Shown piece by piece: positions 26,554 to 35,918 of a DNA stretch of 64,000 nucleotides. The notes below the pieces were generated by a model, which was not told the origin of the DNA, made no database searches, and worked only from the letters and a program-made list of their open reading frames with translations. Origin of the DNA: Pseudobacter sp. (lineage in GTDB: Bacteria > Bacteroidota > Bacteroidia > Chitinophagales > Chitinophagaceae). The stretch spans positions 1-64,000 of the forward strand of contig JAFIGX010000010.1 in assembly GCA_017849455.1 (NCBI GenBank), in the 5' to 3' direction. Position 1 is the first letter of the stretch. Each line of letters starts with the position of its first letter. A program made the translations under genes and the position numbers.

Positions 26554-26671
26554 TTAAAAAGGTTGACAGGTTAAAAAGTTGATAGGTTGACAAGGGAGAA
26601 CCCGAATTGCGGAGATACCCTTATCAACCTATCAACTTTTTAACCTGTCAACCTTTTTAACCTGTCAACTT
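26554..26671 (+). repeat. Octamer-repeat hairpin element, copy 2 (inverted orientation)
   Basis: Two 16-bp units GTTGACAGGTTAAAAA (26562-26577) and GTTGATAGGTTGACAA (26578-26593), a 27-bp core (26594-26620), then three reverse-complement units: TTATCAACCTATCAAC (26621-26636), TTTTTAACCTGTCAAC (26637-26652) and, after one extra C, TTTTTAACCTGTCAAC (26654-26669). It starts 5 bp after the M1 peptidase stop and may double as its terminator. Core orientation is opposite to copy 1. Confidence 0.85.
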
Positions 26672-26742
26672 TACTACCCATAAAATAATCTATGCTTTTC
26701 GTAAGAAATTCTATTGAGCAGTGCCGTGTAATGAACCATATT

Positions 26743-26760
26743 TGTTGGCAAAACCCAACA
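26743..26760. promoter_or_regulatory. Short hairpin upstream of the GH30/GH88 locus
   Basis: TGTTGG (26743-26748) and CCAACA (26755-26760) flank CAAAAC, 22 bp before the susC start. CATATTTG just upstream (about 26737-26744) is one base from the -7 consensus. An operator or leader hairpin is possible. Confidence 0.3.
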
Positions 26761-26782
26761 CGATTTCTAAAACTATGCTTAT

Positions 26783-29700
26783 ATGAAAAAAAGCGCGCTG
26801 CTTGCAACTCCTCTTATCTTTCTCATCCACCTTTTTTGTTTCGCACAAGATCAGCCTGTAACAGGAAGGATCACCGGGGCCGATAATTCGCCGCTGGCCA
26901 ATGTGGCCATACAGGTGAAAGGGTCTTCCACCGGAACAGTCACCAACGAAAAAGGAGAATTCTCCATCAGGGTGCCGGCAAAAGGGACCCTCGTTATTTC
27001 CTCCATCGGCTACAAGACAAAAGAAGTGGCCGTGAGAGGAAGAACTACTGTTATCGAAATGCTCGAAACAGATTCCAAACAACTGGATGATGTGGTAGTG
27101 GTCGGCTACCAGTCCATCTCCCGTAAAAATGTAACGACATCCATCGCCTCGGTTGGCGCAAAAGATATCGAGCCTTATAATACCGGCACCGTGGCCAATG
27201 CCATCCAGGGCAAGATGCCGGGCGTGCAGGTGCTGGCCAGCAGCGGCTCTGTCGGGTCGCAGCCCAGGATCATCGTGCGGGGTATCAGTAGTATTTCTTA
27301 CAATAACCATCCGCTGGTTGTAGTGGACGGAATGGAAGTAGGCTATAATTTCATGAGCACTATCAATCCGATGGACATTCAGAGTATCGATGTTTTGAAA
27401 GACGCTTCTGCAGCCTCTATCTATGGCGCCCGCTCCGGGCAGGGTGTGATCCTGATCACTACTAAAAAAGGCAGGGGGAAACCTGTCATCAATTTCCAAT
27501 CTTCCGTCGGTATTACCAAATCACGAACGGTCAAAGTGGCCGATGCACAGGAATTTGCTGCTTTCATGAATAAGATAGCCGATAATGCCGGGCAGGTGAA
27601 GCCCTTCGGCAGGCCGGATACATTGAAGAACACCGATTATTTGGACGCTACCCTGCAAGATGGGATGCGCCAGAATTATAACCTCAGCATCAGCGGCGGC
27701 CGTGAAGGCATCACGCTTTTCGGCAGTATCGGGTATTATGAAGAAAAATCGGTTTATGGAAAACAGGGCGGTCACTGGAAAAAAATCACAGGCAGGTTGA
27801 ATGCCGATATGGACCTCGGAAAATTCATCAAGGTAGGTATGAACCTGGCGCCCCGTTATGAAGTGTATCCCTATGCACCGCTCGATCTCACTTTCAACGC
27901 CTTCTCCATGGACCCCACCATGAAACCTTTCAGGACAGAACAGGAATTGTTCGCTTCCATACCGCCACTCACAGGCCCCCTGGCCGACCTGATGACCGCC
28001 TTCAATCCTTATTATAGCCTGCCCAGCTATTCTCCCTTCAACGGTCAGATCAATCCTCAATACAACCTGCGCGCTAATTTCGATAAAAGGGAATATTGGG
28101 GCGGACTGGCAAGCACTTATATCGAAGTAAGGCCCATCAGGAACTTATTGATCAAAGGCGTGGTCGATGCCTCCGCGAATTTCAACCAGAACAATAATTA
28201 TGTACCAAAGTACTTTTTCGCCAATAATGTATATAATGCCAAAACACAGTTGAGCTCTTCCACCTCGGTGAACAGTCGCATCAAACTCACGGGTACGGCG
28301 GAGTATACGCTAGGTATCGGCAAACATAATATCAATGCGCTCGCAGGCGCCAGCTATGATGATTATGCTGAAAAATCGACCTCTGCCGGCCGTGAGAATA
28401 TTCCCTTCGATGAAGAACAATACCGTGTTCTCGGCGCCGCCAATCAACTGATCTCCGGCAGCGCCGGTTACCAGCAAGGCGCAGCTCCGTTCGGACGCAT
28501 GCAATCTTTCTTCGGATCATTACGGTACAATTTCAATGAGAAATATTATGTAACCGGTACGATGCGTGCCGATGCCACTTCATTGGTGAACCCAGATTAC
28601 CGCTGGGGTTATTTCCCTTCCGTATCAGCCGCATGGGTGGTATCGAATGAAAATTTCTTTGAACCATTGGCGAAGACCGTGAACTATTTCAAGCTGCGTG
28701 CCAGTTGGGGCAAATCGGGCGGTAATATACCTAACTATGTAGGCGCCTATTTATCGAACGTTGGTCAGTCGAACCAGGTCGATGCCAATGGCAATCCCAT
28801 CTTTGGCTATACTCCTACCACCATCGCCAACAGGGAGATCAGGTGGGAAGTACAGAACGACCTTACACTGGCATTCGATGCATCTTTCCTGAACAACAAG
28901 GTCAATGTTACTTTTGAAAGATATACCCGGAAATCGGACAACCTTTTGCTGAATGTGTTCATCGATCCTATCCTGGGCTACCCGCAGGGAAACCCCTACG
29001 CTTTTCAGTTGAGCAATGTGGGCCAGCTCACGACCAACGGGTGGGACCTCTCACTGGGGTATAAAGATAATTTCTTCGGTAAGCTGCGCTTCGGGGCCGA
29101 TCTTACTCTCACACATTTCAAGTCGATCGTTGACAAACTTTCCAACAGCGATCCTATCATTACCGGGGAGACCAACGACCTGATCACTACTTCCCGCGCC
29201 AGAACGACTGTAGGCCATTCACCCGGCGTATGGTGGGGCTATATCATGGACGGAGTATTCCAGACAGATGAACAGGCTGCCTCCTGGGTGAATAAAGATG
29301 GCGTACGCCTGCAACCCGCTGCCAAAGCAGGCGATCTCCAGTTCAGGGATGTGAACAATGATGGAGTGATCGACAGCAAGGACATGGTAGATCTCGGTTC
29401 CCCTTATCCGAAGATCACCGCCGGATTGACGATCACTTTGGGCTACGGTAATTTCGATTTCAGAACAGAATTGTATGGCGCATTCGGACAGATCAATTTC
29501 AACAGGTATCGCCAGAACATGGGACTAAGCGCTGCCAGCTACCGCTATAATTTCCTCTCGGGCTTCGAAAACCAATACTGGGATGGACCGGGCAGCACCA
29601 ATAATTTCCCCAAGCTGAAGAGGACCGATCTCAACGGCAATTTCACCAAGATGAGCAACTTCTTTTTGGAGCGGGGTGATTTCGTGAAATGCAACCTCAT

Positions 29701-29911
29701 GCAGGTCGGTTATACGATACCGTCAAAGCTGGTAAGAGGATTGAGGTCATTGCGCGTATTTGCTTCGGTACAGAACCTGTTCATCATCTCCGGTTATTCA
29801 GGACTGAATCCTGATGTGCCCTGGTATTCGTCCATCAACTACAATGGGTCCGACAACTACCAGATGCCCAATCCCAGGATCTACCTTTTTGGTGTAAATG
29901 TTACTCTCTAA
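26783..29911 (+). CDS. SusC/RagA-family TonB-dependent transporter (GH30/GH88 locus)
   Basis: Outer-membrane transporter of 1042 aa: signal peptide (FLIHLFCFAQ), carboxypeptidase-regulatory-like domain (VTGRITGADNSPLANVAIQV), linker DDVVVVGYQSISRKNVTTSI, plug signature IIVRGISSISYNNHPLVVVD, barrel ending IYLFGVNVTL. No STN domain, hence no direct coupling to an anti-sigma factor. It heads a co-directional run of SusD, an unknown secreted protein, GH30, SGNH hydrolase and GH88, so it should import oligosaccharides released from a uronate-containing glycan. Confidence 0.93.
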   Translation: MKKSALLATPLIFLIHLFCFAQDQPVTGRITGADNSPLANVAIQVKGSSTGTVTNEKGEFSIRVPAKGTLVISSIGYKTKEVAVRGRTTVIEMLETDSKQLDDVVVVGYQSISRKNVTTSIASVGAKDIEPYNTGTVANAIQGKMPGVQVLASSGSVGSQPRIIVRGISSISYNNHPLVVVDGMEVGYNFMSTINPMDIQSIDVLKDASAASIYGARSGQGVILITTKKGRGKPVINFQSSVGITKSRTVKVADAQEFAAFMNKIADNAGQVKPFGRPDTLKNTDYLDATLQDGMRQNYNLSISGGREGITLFGSIGYYEEKSVYGKQGGHWKKITGRLNADMDLGKFIKVGMNLAPRYEVYPYAPLDLTFNAFSMDPTMKPFRTEQELFASIPPLTGPLADLMTAFNPYYSLPSYSPFNGQINPQYNLRANFDKREYWGGLASTYIEVRPIRNLLIKGVVDASANFNQNNNYVPKYFFANNVYNAKTQLSSSTSVNSRIKLTGTAEYTLGIGKHNINALAGASYDDYAEKSTSAGRENIPFDEEQYRVLGAANQLISGSAGYQQGAAPFGRMQSFFGSLRYNFNEKYYVTGTMRADATSLVNPDYRWGYFPSVSAAWVVSNENFFEPLAKTVNYFKLRASWGKSGGNIPNYVGAYLSNVGQSNQVDANGNPIFGYTPTTIANREIRWEVQNDLTLAFDASFLNNKVNVTFERYTRKSDNLLLNVFIDPILGYPQGNPYAFQLSNVGQLTTNGWDLSLGYKDNFFGKLRFGADLTLTHFKSIVDKLSNSDPIITGETNDLITTSRARTTVGHSPGVWWGYIMDGVFQTDEQAASWVNKDGVRLQPAAKAGDLQFRDVNNDGVIDSKDMVDLGSPYPKITAGLTITLGYGNFDFRTELYGAFGQINFNRYRQNMGLSAASYRYNFLSGFENQYWDGPGSTNNFPKLKRTDLNGNFTKMSNFFLERGDFVKCNLMQVGYTIPSKLVRGLRSLRVFASVQNLFIISGYSGLNPDVPWYSSINYNGSDNYQMPNPRIYLFGVNVTL

Positions 29912-29939
29912 CCCATACAAAAATCATTATACAGTTGTT

Positions 29940-31556
29940 ATGAAACTGAGCATCATCAACAATTCCGCATTCAAGGCGCTCCGCCTGATGCTGGCTGTGG
30001 CGGCCCTGTTCCTGCTGGCCCCGGCCTGTAAAAAGATTGAACAGCTTCCTACCGGTTCCAGTATCGTAGAGGAAGAATATTATACAAACCTGGCGCAATG
30101 CAATAGCTCCGTGCAGGTAGCCTATACCAATATCGATTACAGCAGTTGGTGGCAAACGCTGAACTGGCGCTATCTTTCCGGGGAAGCCGCGAGTGATAAT
30201 GCCTGGATAGGCAACACCTATCAATCACATGCCACCTACGATGCCGTTGCCCACTATACCATCGATGCGGCCAATGACCGTTGCGATGCCCACTGGGCCA
30301 TGCTCTATAAAGGCATCGGCAAATTCAACAGTATCATAGCCGGTATTCAACGGGCCCCGATCGATGAGAACAGCAAGAAGCAATTCGTGGCCGAACTGAA
30401 ATTCCTGCGTGCCTGGACCTATTTCGATCTCGTGCGCAATTGGGGCGGTGTTCCCATCGTGCTGAAGATATATCCTCCCGGCACCAGGATCGCCCGCTCT
30501 ACTGCAAAGGAAGTATATGACCTCATCATCAATGATCTTACTGAAGCGGCCGGCGTGCTGCCGAAGAAATCGCAATACCCTGCGGCCGACAGGTTCCGCG
30601 CCAGCAAAGGCGCTGCCCTCACACTGCTGGCCAAGGCAGCATTGTACAAGGAAGACTGGGCCACTGCAGAAGCTGCGGCAAAACTGGTGATCGATATGGG
30701 CGAATATGATCTCGAACCTTCTTTCGGTTCCCTCTGGGCCTATACTTACCGCAATGGCAAGGAATCCATTTTCGAAGTGCAATACGGTGCTTCCAACAAC
30801 CCGCCCTTGCCCTATAACGATTTTCAGAAAATGCTGAACTCCACCAATGATGCAGGATGGGGCTACTATTCTGCCACCAGCGACCTGGAGAATGCATACA
30901 AATCGGAGGGCGACAGTATCCGCCTGCAATGGACCATCAACAGGCATAACCTGCCTGTGGCCGGCGATCCCGATAATCCGAAATTCAACGGCGTTCCCTA
31001 TGCTTTCTTCCCTTCAGGCCAGCATTCCAAATCGGGCCGGTTCAGCCGGAAGCATTATATCCCGAAAAAACAACGCCCTACGGTCGGCAATGCCCTGAAC
31101 GATAAAATACTCCGCTTCGCCGATGTATTGCTGATCCATGCAGAGGCCTGCGCCATGCAGCCCGGCAAAACTGCCGATGCGCTGTCATCCCTGAGGCGTA
31201 TACGCGACAGGGTTAGTTTGACTACTGATATGGGCCTCACCGGGTGGGACCTCATCAATGCCGTTCGAAAGGAGAGAAGGCTCGAAATGGCTTTCGAAGG
31301 CGATCGCCTCTTCGATATCCGTCGCTGGAAAGACCAGTCCGGGCAGCCCGTGATCAGCAGCATTTTCGGGCCCAACGGAAGTTTCGTGAAATATAACACG
31401 ACACTGAGCACAGACTCTTATGAAAAGACCAATCCTATCGAACTGCAGAACAAAGGCATCAATTTCGATCCGAAGGTCCATTTGCTCTGGCCCATACCTG
31501 CCAGGGAGATCACGGTATCGGAAGGAACAGTGACCCAGAACCCAGGTTATTTCTAA
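29940..31556 (+). CDS. SusD/RagB-like outer-membrane lipoprotein (GH30/GH88 locus)
   Basis: Surface lipoprotein of 538 aa. ATG 29940 is preferred over the upstream non-ATG start (29898), which would overlap susC; it gives a lipoprotein signal with Cys in LLAPACKK. Family blocks: LYKGIGKFNSIIAGIQRAPI, AELKFLRAWTYFDLVRNWGG (first conserved helix pair), RASKGAALTLLAKAALYKED, and the C-terminal NAVRKERRLEMAFEGDRLFD plus a final TQNPGYF. It follows the SusC stop by 28 bp and forms the ligand-binding lid of that transporter. Confidence 0.92.
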   Translation: MKLSIINNSAFKALRLMLAVAALFLLAPACKKIEQLPTGSSIVEEEYYTNLAQCNSSVQVAYTNIDYSSWWQTLNWRYLSGEAASDNAWIGNTYQSHATYDAVAHYTIDAANDRCDAHWAMLYKGIGKFNSIIAGIQRAPIDENSKKQFVAELKFLRAWTYFDLVRNWGGVPIVLKIYPPGTRIARSTAKEVYDLIINDLTEAAGVLPKKSQYPAADRFRASKGAALTLLAKAALYKEDWATAEAAAKLVIDMGEYDLEPSFGSLWAYTYRNGKESIFEVQYGASNNPPLPYNDFQKMLNSTNDAGWGYYSATSDLENAYKSEGDSIRLQWTINRHNLPVAGDPDNPKFNGVPYAFFPSGQHSKSGRFSRKHYIPKKQRPTVGNALNDKILRFADVLLIHAEACAMQPGKTADALSSLRRIRDRVSLTTDMGLTGWDLINAVRKERRLEMAFEGDRLFDIRRWKDQSGQPVISSIFGPNGSFVKYNTTLSTDSYEKTNPIELQNKGINFDPKVHLLWPIPAREITVSEGTVTQNPGYF

Positions 31557-31607
31557 CAGGCATCGATGATAGATATACCTTATTCTTTAACATAAACTTT
31601 TATCAGT

Positions 31608-32039
31608 ATGAAAAAAATGATCCTGTATGGCTTATGCCTGCTTGCTTTTGCAACAACCACTTTCGCATCAGTAGAAAGACCATTGCCGAAAATGTTGTTG
31701 CCTTTGGATGACCATTATATCTGGGGCCCCGGTGAATTCACTTCAACAGATCCCAACGAGACCTTTGAAATTTTCTGGATACAGGAATCCAGCTATGATA
31801 ATTATTATGAATGGACGATCGAAAAACAATCAGGCGATGATATCAGTACCACCAGGCATTGGGGCCAGCCGGAACATTTGGGTACGGAAGTGTGGGATTT
31901 CATCAATAATACCGGACATGCAGCCACAGCTACGTTCCTGATCACGCTGAACTTCCGGGATTATACCAATAGTCCTGTCACCACCTATAAAACAGTGATC
32001 GTCCATTTTCCGGGGGCTGCATTGGCCAGGAATCACTGA
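31608..32039 (+). CDS. Secreted protein of unknown function in GH30/GH88 locus
   Basis: A 143-aa protein with a Sec signal (MKKMILYGLCLLAFATTTFA). The mature part is short and beta-rich, with ETFEIFWIQESSYDNYYEWT, TEVWDFINNTGHAATATFLI and TYKTVIVHFPGA, the layout of a single small beta-sandwich. I recognise no family; a surface glycan-binding role, like the extra SusE/F-type proteins at this position in other loci, is possible but unproven. It lies between susD (51 bp) and GH30 (41 bp) and shares their direction. Confidence 0.7.
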   Translation: MKKMILYGLCLLAFATTTFASVERPLPKMLLPLDDHYIWGPGEFTSTDPNETFEIFWIQESSYDNYYEWTIEKQSGDDISTTRHWGQPEHLGTEVWDFINNTGHAATATFLITLNFRDYTNSPVTTYKTVIVHFPGAALARNH

Positions 32040-32080
32040 GCTTGATCAACAGGTAATACATCTGTTGCAGAAAAAGAAAG

Positions 32081-33733
32081 ATGAAACAAACGAAATTCTT
32101 TATGAATATGCTGACCTGCTTACCCTTCATGCTGGCAGTAGCGCTCTGCTCCTGTAATAAGAAGTCGTCCCCCACCACCGATCCGCCACCCAATGGTAAT
32201 ACCTGTATTTTCCTGGGAGTGGATACCTGTAAACAAAATGCGAGGACCACCCTTACCATTAATCTGAACTCGGTCAAACAGACCATTCATAGTTTCGGCG
32301 CTTCCGATTGCTGGACCACCAAGTACATCGGCAACTGGAGCAACGTATCGAAGAAGGACCAGATCGCCGATCTTTTATTCAGCACCGATACCAGTGCCGA
32401 CGGCACTCCCAAAGGGATCGGCCTTTCACTCTGGCGTTTCAATATCGGCGCCGGCAGTCTCGAACAGGGAACAGCCAGCAGTATTGCCGATGAATGGAGA
32501 AGGGAAGAATGTTTCCAGAATGCCGATGGCACCTATAACTGGTCGAAGCAATCAGGGCAGCAATGGTTCCTGCAGGCAGCGAAGCAAAGGAAGGTCAGCT
32601 ATACACTGGGCTTCTCGCTTTCGGCGCCGGTTCACATCACACAAAATGGTAAAGCCTACAATGGAAGCGGAGGCACTGTGCTGAACCTGCAGAGTGGGAA
32701 GATGCCCGACTATGCCGGTTTTCTGGCAGAAGTGACCAAACATTTCCAGTTCGATTACCTGAGCCCTATCAATGAACCGCAATGGTCGTGGGGCACAGCT
32801 ACCGGCGCCAACCAGGAAGGTACGCAGGCAGTGAACAGTGAAATGGCGGAGCTTACCAAACTGACCGCACAGCAGCTCAGCGGCACCAATTCCAAAATAG
32901 TGTTGGGCGAAGCAGGCACCTGGGAATATCTCTATGGAAAGAACACGGACAATCGCGGTGACCAGATCAATCAATTCTTTTCTCCGGCTTCTTCCAATTA
33001 TATCGGCAACCAGGCCAATGTGGCGCGCATCATTTCTGCGCATAGTTATTTCACGACCTGTCCGGATGCCAGCATGATCAGTATGCGCCAGCAGGTCTAC
33101 AACAAAATGAAACAGGTAGATCCCCAACTGGAAGCCTGGCAAACGGAGTTCGGTATCCTGGGAGATATCTGCGGCCAGTATAATGGAGCACCGAGAAATA
33201 CAGGTATCGACTATGGGCTCTATGTGGCCCGTGTGCTGCACCACGACCTGGCCGTAATGAATGTAAGCTCCTGGCAATGGTGGCTGGCGGTAAGCCCATA
33301 TAATTATAGCGATGCGCTTGTTTACATCAACGATCCTTCGGGCGTCATCAATGTGGCCAATTGCAAGAACGACGGCATCGTCATCGATTCCAAACAACTC
33401 TGGGCCTATGGAAATTTTGCACGCTTCATCAGACCGGGCATGAAAAGAGTGGATATCAGCTCCGACGGCAGCAACGACCTCCAGGTAATGGCTGCCACCC
33501 TGATGTTCACTGCCTATAAAAATGAAGCGGATAAAAAGATCGTGATCGTGATCGTAAATCCAGAGAGCAAAGAGAAAAAATTACAGCTTTCCCTGCAGGG
33601 TGGATCAGTGACCGGCAATACGTTGAACCAATACACGACCGATGCGGCGAATAGCCTGAAAAAATCGGTTACATCGGCTGCGGATATCAGGATACCGCCA
33701 AAGTCGGTGGTGACGCTGACAGGAGGATATTAG
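32081..33733 (+). CDS. Glycoside hydrolase family 30 lipoprotein
   Basis: Retaining beta-glycosidase of 550 aa, outer-membrane or surface lipoprotein (MNMLTCLPFMLAVALCSCNK, lipid Cys at 23 or 25). The (beta/alpha)8 barrel starts at TIHSFGASDCWTTKYIGNWS and continues with GIGLSLWRFNIGAGS. Acid/base Glu232 lies in LSPINEPQWSWG and the nucleophile Glu356 in EAWQTEFGILG. A small C-terminal beta domain follows (KKIVIVIVNPESKEKKLQLS). The FGASDCW and NEPQW patterns fit the subgroup acting on beta-1,6-linked galactan or glucan; the exact substrate cannot be read from sequence. It belongs to a run of enzymes downstream of SusC/SusD. Confidence 0.88.
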   Translation: MKQTKFFMNMLTCLPFMLAVALCSCNKKSSPTTDPPPNGNTCIFLGVDTCKQNARTTLTINLNSVKQTIHSFGASDCWTTKYIGNWSNVSKKDQIADLLFSTDTSADGTPKGIGLSLWRFNIGAGSLEQGTASSIADEWRREECFQNADGTYNWSKQSGQQWFLQAAKQRKVSYTLGFSLSAPVHITQNGKAYNGSGGTVLNLQSGKMPDYAGFLAEVTKHFQFDYLSPINEPQWSWGTATGANQEGTQAVNSEMAELTKLTAQQLSGTNSKIVLGEAGTWEYLYGKNTDNRGDQINQFFSPASSNYIGNQANVARIISAHSYFTTCPDASMISMRQQVYNKMKQVDPQLEAWQTEFGILGDICGQYNGAPRNTGIDYGLYVARVLHHDLAVMNVSSWQWWLAVSPYNYSDALVYINDPSGVINVANCKNDGIVIDSKQLWAYGNFARFIRPGMKRVDISSDGSNDLQVMAATLMFTAYKNEADKKIVIVIVNPESKEKKLQLSLQGGSVTGNTLNQYTTDAANSLKKSVTSAADIRIPPKSVVTLTGGY

Positions 33734-33806
33734 TCTGAACTGGGATTCATAGGATTTTTGGGATTGATAGGAAAAGTGGATAGCTTGGGATAACATATCA
33801 AAAATT

Positions 33807-34505
33807 ATGCAGAAGAAATTTTTGCCGGGGTTATTGTTGATGGTGATGCTGTGCGGGAATGTGGTCGCACAACAGGATTATTTGAAAGAAGTGAAAGAGG
33901 CTTTACAGAAAAAGTGGCCGGAGAACCATAGCATCAACCTGGTATTTCATGGGCATTCGGTGCCTTCCGGTTATTTCAGAACGCCGGATGTACGTACACT
34001 GGATGCGTACCCGGCTCAGGTATTGGAGGCCGTGAAAAAAATATACCCGACGGCAGTGGTGAATGTGATCGTTACAGCGATCGGGGGAGAGAACTCGGAA
34101 CAGGGGGAGAAGAGATTCCGCAAAGAGGTACTGGTGCATCGTCCTGATGTATTGTTCATCGACTATGCACTGAACGACCGCAAGATCGGGCCCGAACGTT
34201 CGAAGAAGGCCATGGAAAGCATGATCAGGCAGGCATTGAAACGAAAGATTAAGGTCATCCTCCTCACCCCATCACCTGACCTCAGTGTGGACTGGGCAAA
34301 GCCGGGCAGTGAACTCGACCAGTTATCGGACCAACTGAAAGAACTGGCTTCAACCTATTCGATTGGCCTCGCCGATCCGTACGACAGGTTTAAAAAGCTG
34401 CTGGAAGAGAAGAAGGACCTGAAAGATTATATGGCCCAATCGAACCACCCTAACAGGGAAGGACATGCGATCATTGCAGAAACGATCATGCAATACTTTA
34501 AATGA
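33807..34505 (+). CDS. SGNH/GDSL-type hydrolase, secreted
   Basis: A 232-aa protein with a Sec signal (MQKKFLPGLLLMVMLCGNVVAQ). The nucleophile block reads LVFHGHSVPSGYF, with GHS in place of GDS; later blocks are TAIGGENSEQG (Gly), DYALNDRK (Asn) and the C-terminal SNHPNREGHAIIA (His, with Asp replaced by Asn two residues before). Members of this group are often carbohydrate esterases, so removal of acetyl groups from the locus substrate is likely, inferred from position between GH30 and GH88. Confidence 0.85.
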   Translation: MQKKFLPGLLLMVMLCGNVVAQQDYLKEVKEALQKKWPENHSINLVFHGHSVPSGYFRTPDVRTLDAYPAQVLEAVKKIYPTAVVNVIVTAIGGENSEQGEKRFRKEVLVHRPDVLFIDYALNDRKIGPERSKKAMESMIRQALKRKIKVILLTPSPDLSVDWAKPGSELDQLSDQLKELASTYSIGLADPYDRFKKLLEEKKDLKDYMAQSNHPNREGHAIIAETIMQYFK

Positions 34506-34622
34506 TAGCTGTGTCAACAAAGATCTTGAGGTATGGGTGCCGCATACCTGGAATAACAGGCAGGTGTATGCCCGTTTATCCCGTTATCAAACAGGTACAT
34601 AAAATATTAAAACTTATCCGGT

Positions 34623-35816
34623 ATGAAGTACAGGCTGTTATTTAGTTTATTGCTGACCACTATTCTATCCCATGCGCAGAAGCTTAATTCCTTCAGGCCG
34701 GATAGATCGTTATCGACTTTGGCAGATAGCAGCCTTACACTGGCTACCCGTAATTATCTATACCTGCAATCCCAATTACCACCCGATCGCTTTCCTGTTG
34801 CGTACGATCCGGCCAGGCGGACCATGAAGACCAGTGGCTCCGAGCCCTGGGTAAGTGGTTTTTATCCCGGTACTCTTTTGTATCTCTATGAGGCCACGCA
34901 TGACCAGGCGCTTTATGAAGAGGCGAAACGGAAAATGGTTGTCCTCGAAAAAGAGAAATTCAACAAGACCACCCACGATCTCGGGTTCATGATGTATTGT
35001 TCTTTTGGTAATGCAGACAGGCTTGAGGCCAGTTCAGCTTACAAGGAAGTGATCGTAACGAGTGCAAGGTCACTGGCATCCCGGTTCAGTGAGAAAGTAG
35101 GTGCTATACGGTCATGGGATTCCAAACCATCGCAATTCATGGTCATCATCGATAATATGATGAACCTGGAACTCCTGTTTGCTGCCACTCGGCTCACCGG
35201 GGATTCTTCTTTTTATAAGATAGCCGTTACACATGCCAATACCACGATGGAACATCACTTCCGTCCTGACCATAGCTCATGGCATCTCGTGATCTATGAT
35301 CCGGCAACAGGTGCGGTACAAAAAAAGCAGACAGTGCAGGGTGCGGCCGATTCATCGGCCTGGGCAAGAGGGCAATCGTGGGGACTGTATGGATACACAC
35401 TGATGTATCGCGCTACACGCCAGCGGAAATATCTTGAACAGGCAGAGCTCATCGCGGATTATATGTTGAAACACCTGCCTACTGATGGTGTTTTTTATTG
35501 GGACTTCCAGGCGCCCGGTATTCCCGATACCTGGCGTGATGCATCGGCCGCGGCGATCACCTGCTCTGCCTTAATTGAACTGGCCGGTTATACAAAAAAG
35601 AAAACCGGGCGGAAATATTTTCGCACTGCGGAAAAAATACTTGCTGCTTTATCATCACCTGCTTATCTCGCCACCCCGGATGAAGCCGGTGGTTTCATTC
35701 TCAAACATGGTGTAGGGAACCGGCCTGCCAATTCAGATATCGATGTATCGCTTATTTATGCTGACTATTATTATGTAGAAGCATTGATGCGATATAGACG
35801 TAGATCAAATAATTGA
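34623..35816 (+). CDS. Glycoside hydrolase family 88, unsaturated uronyl hydrolase type
   Basis: A 397-aa protein with signal peptide (MKYRLLFSLLLTTILSHAQ) and an (alpha/alpha)6 barrel. Family landmarks: WVSGFYPGTLLYLYEATHD, THDLGFMMYCSFGN (first catalytic-type Asp), VIIDNMMNLELLFAAT (second Asp), GAADSSAWARGQSWGLYGYT and the terminal DVSLIYADYYYVEALMRY. GH88 enzymes hydrate the terminal 4,5-unsaturated uronic acid left by a polysaccharide lyase. No lyase is visible in the window, so the upstream cut must come from an enzyme elsewhere or the substrate arrives pre-cleaved. Last gene of the locus. Confidence 0.92.
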   Translation: MKYRLLFSLLLTTILSHAQKLNSFRPDRSLSTLADSSLTLATRNYLYLQSQLPPDRFPVAYDPARRTMKTSGSEPWVSGFYPGTLLYLYEATHDQALYEEAKRKMVVLEKEKFNKTTHDLGFMMYCSFGNADRLEASSAYKEVIVTSARSLASRFSEKVGAIRSWDSKPSQFMVIIDNMMNLELLFAATRLTGDSSFYKIAVTHANTTMEHHFRPDHSSWHLVIYDPATGAVQKKQTVQGAADSSAWARGQSWGLYGYTLMYRATRQRKYLEQAELIADYMLKHLPTDGVFYWDFQAPGIPDTWRDASAAAITCSALIELAGYTKKKTGRKYFRTAEKILAALSSPAYLATPDEAGGFILKHGVGNRPANSDIDVSLIYADYYYVEALMRYRRRSNN

Positions 35817-35918
35817 AAAAAAGGGTAAGTGTTACCGTGTAGATAGGGATTATACGATTGCATCTGCTGCAATTAGTTTTTAATTTGGATTTCGAATCAC
35901 CCCTAAACCGAAATCCTT

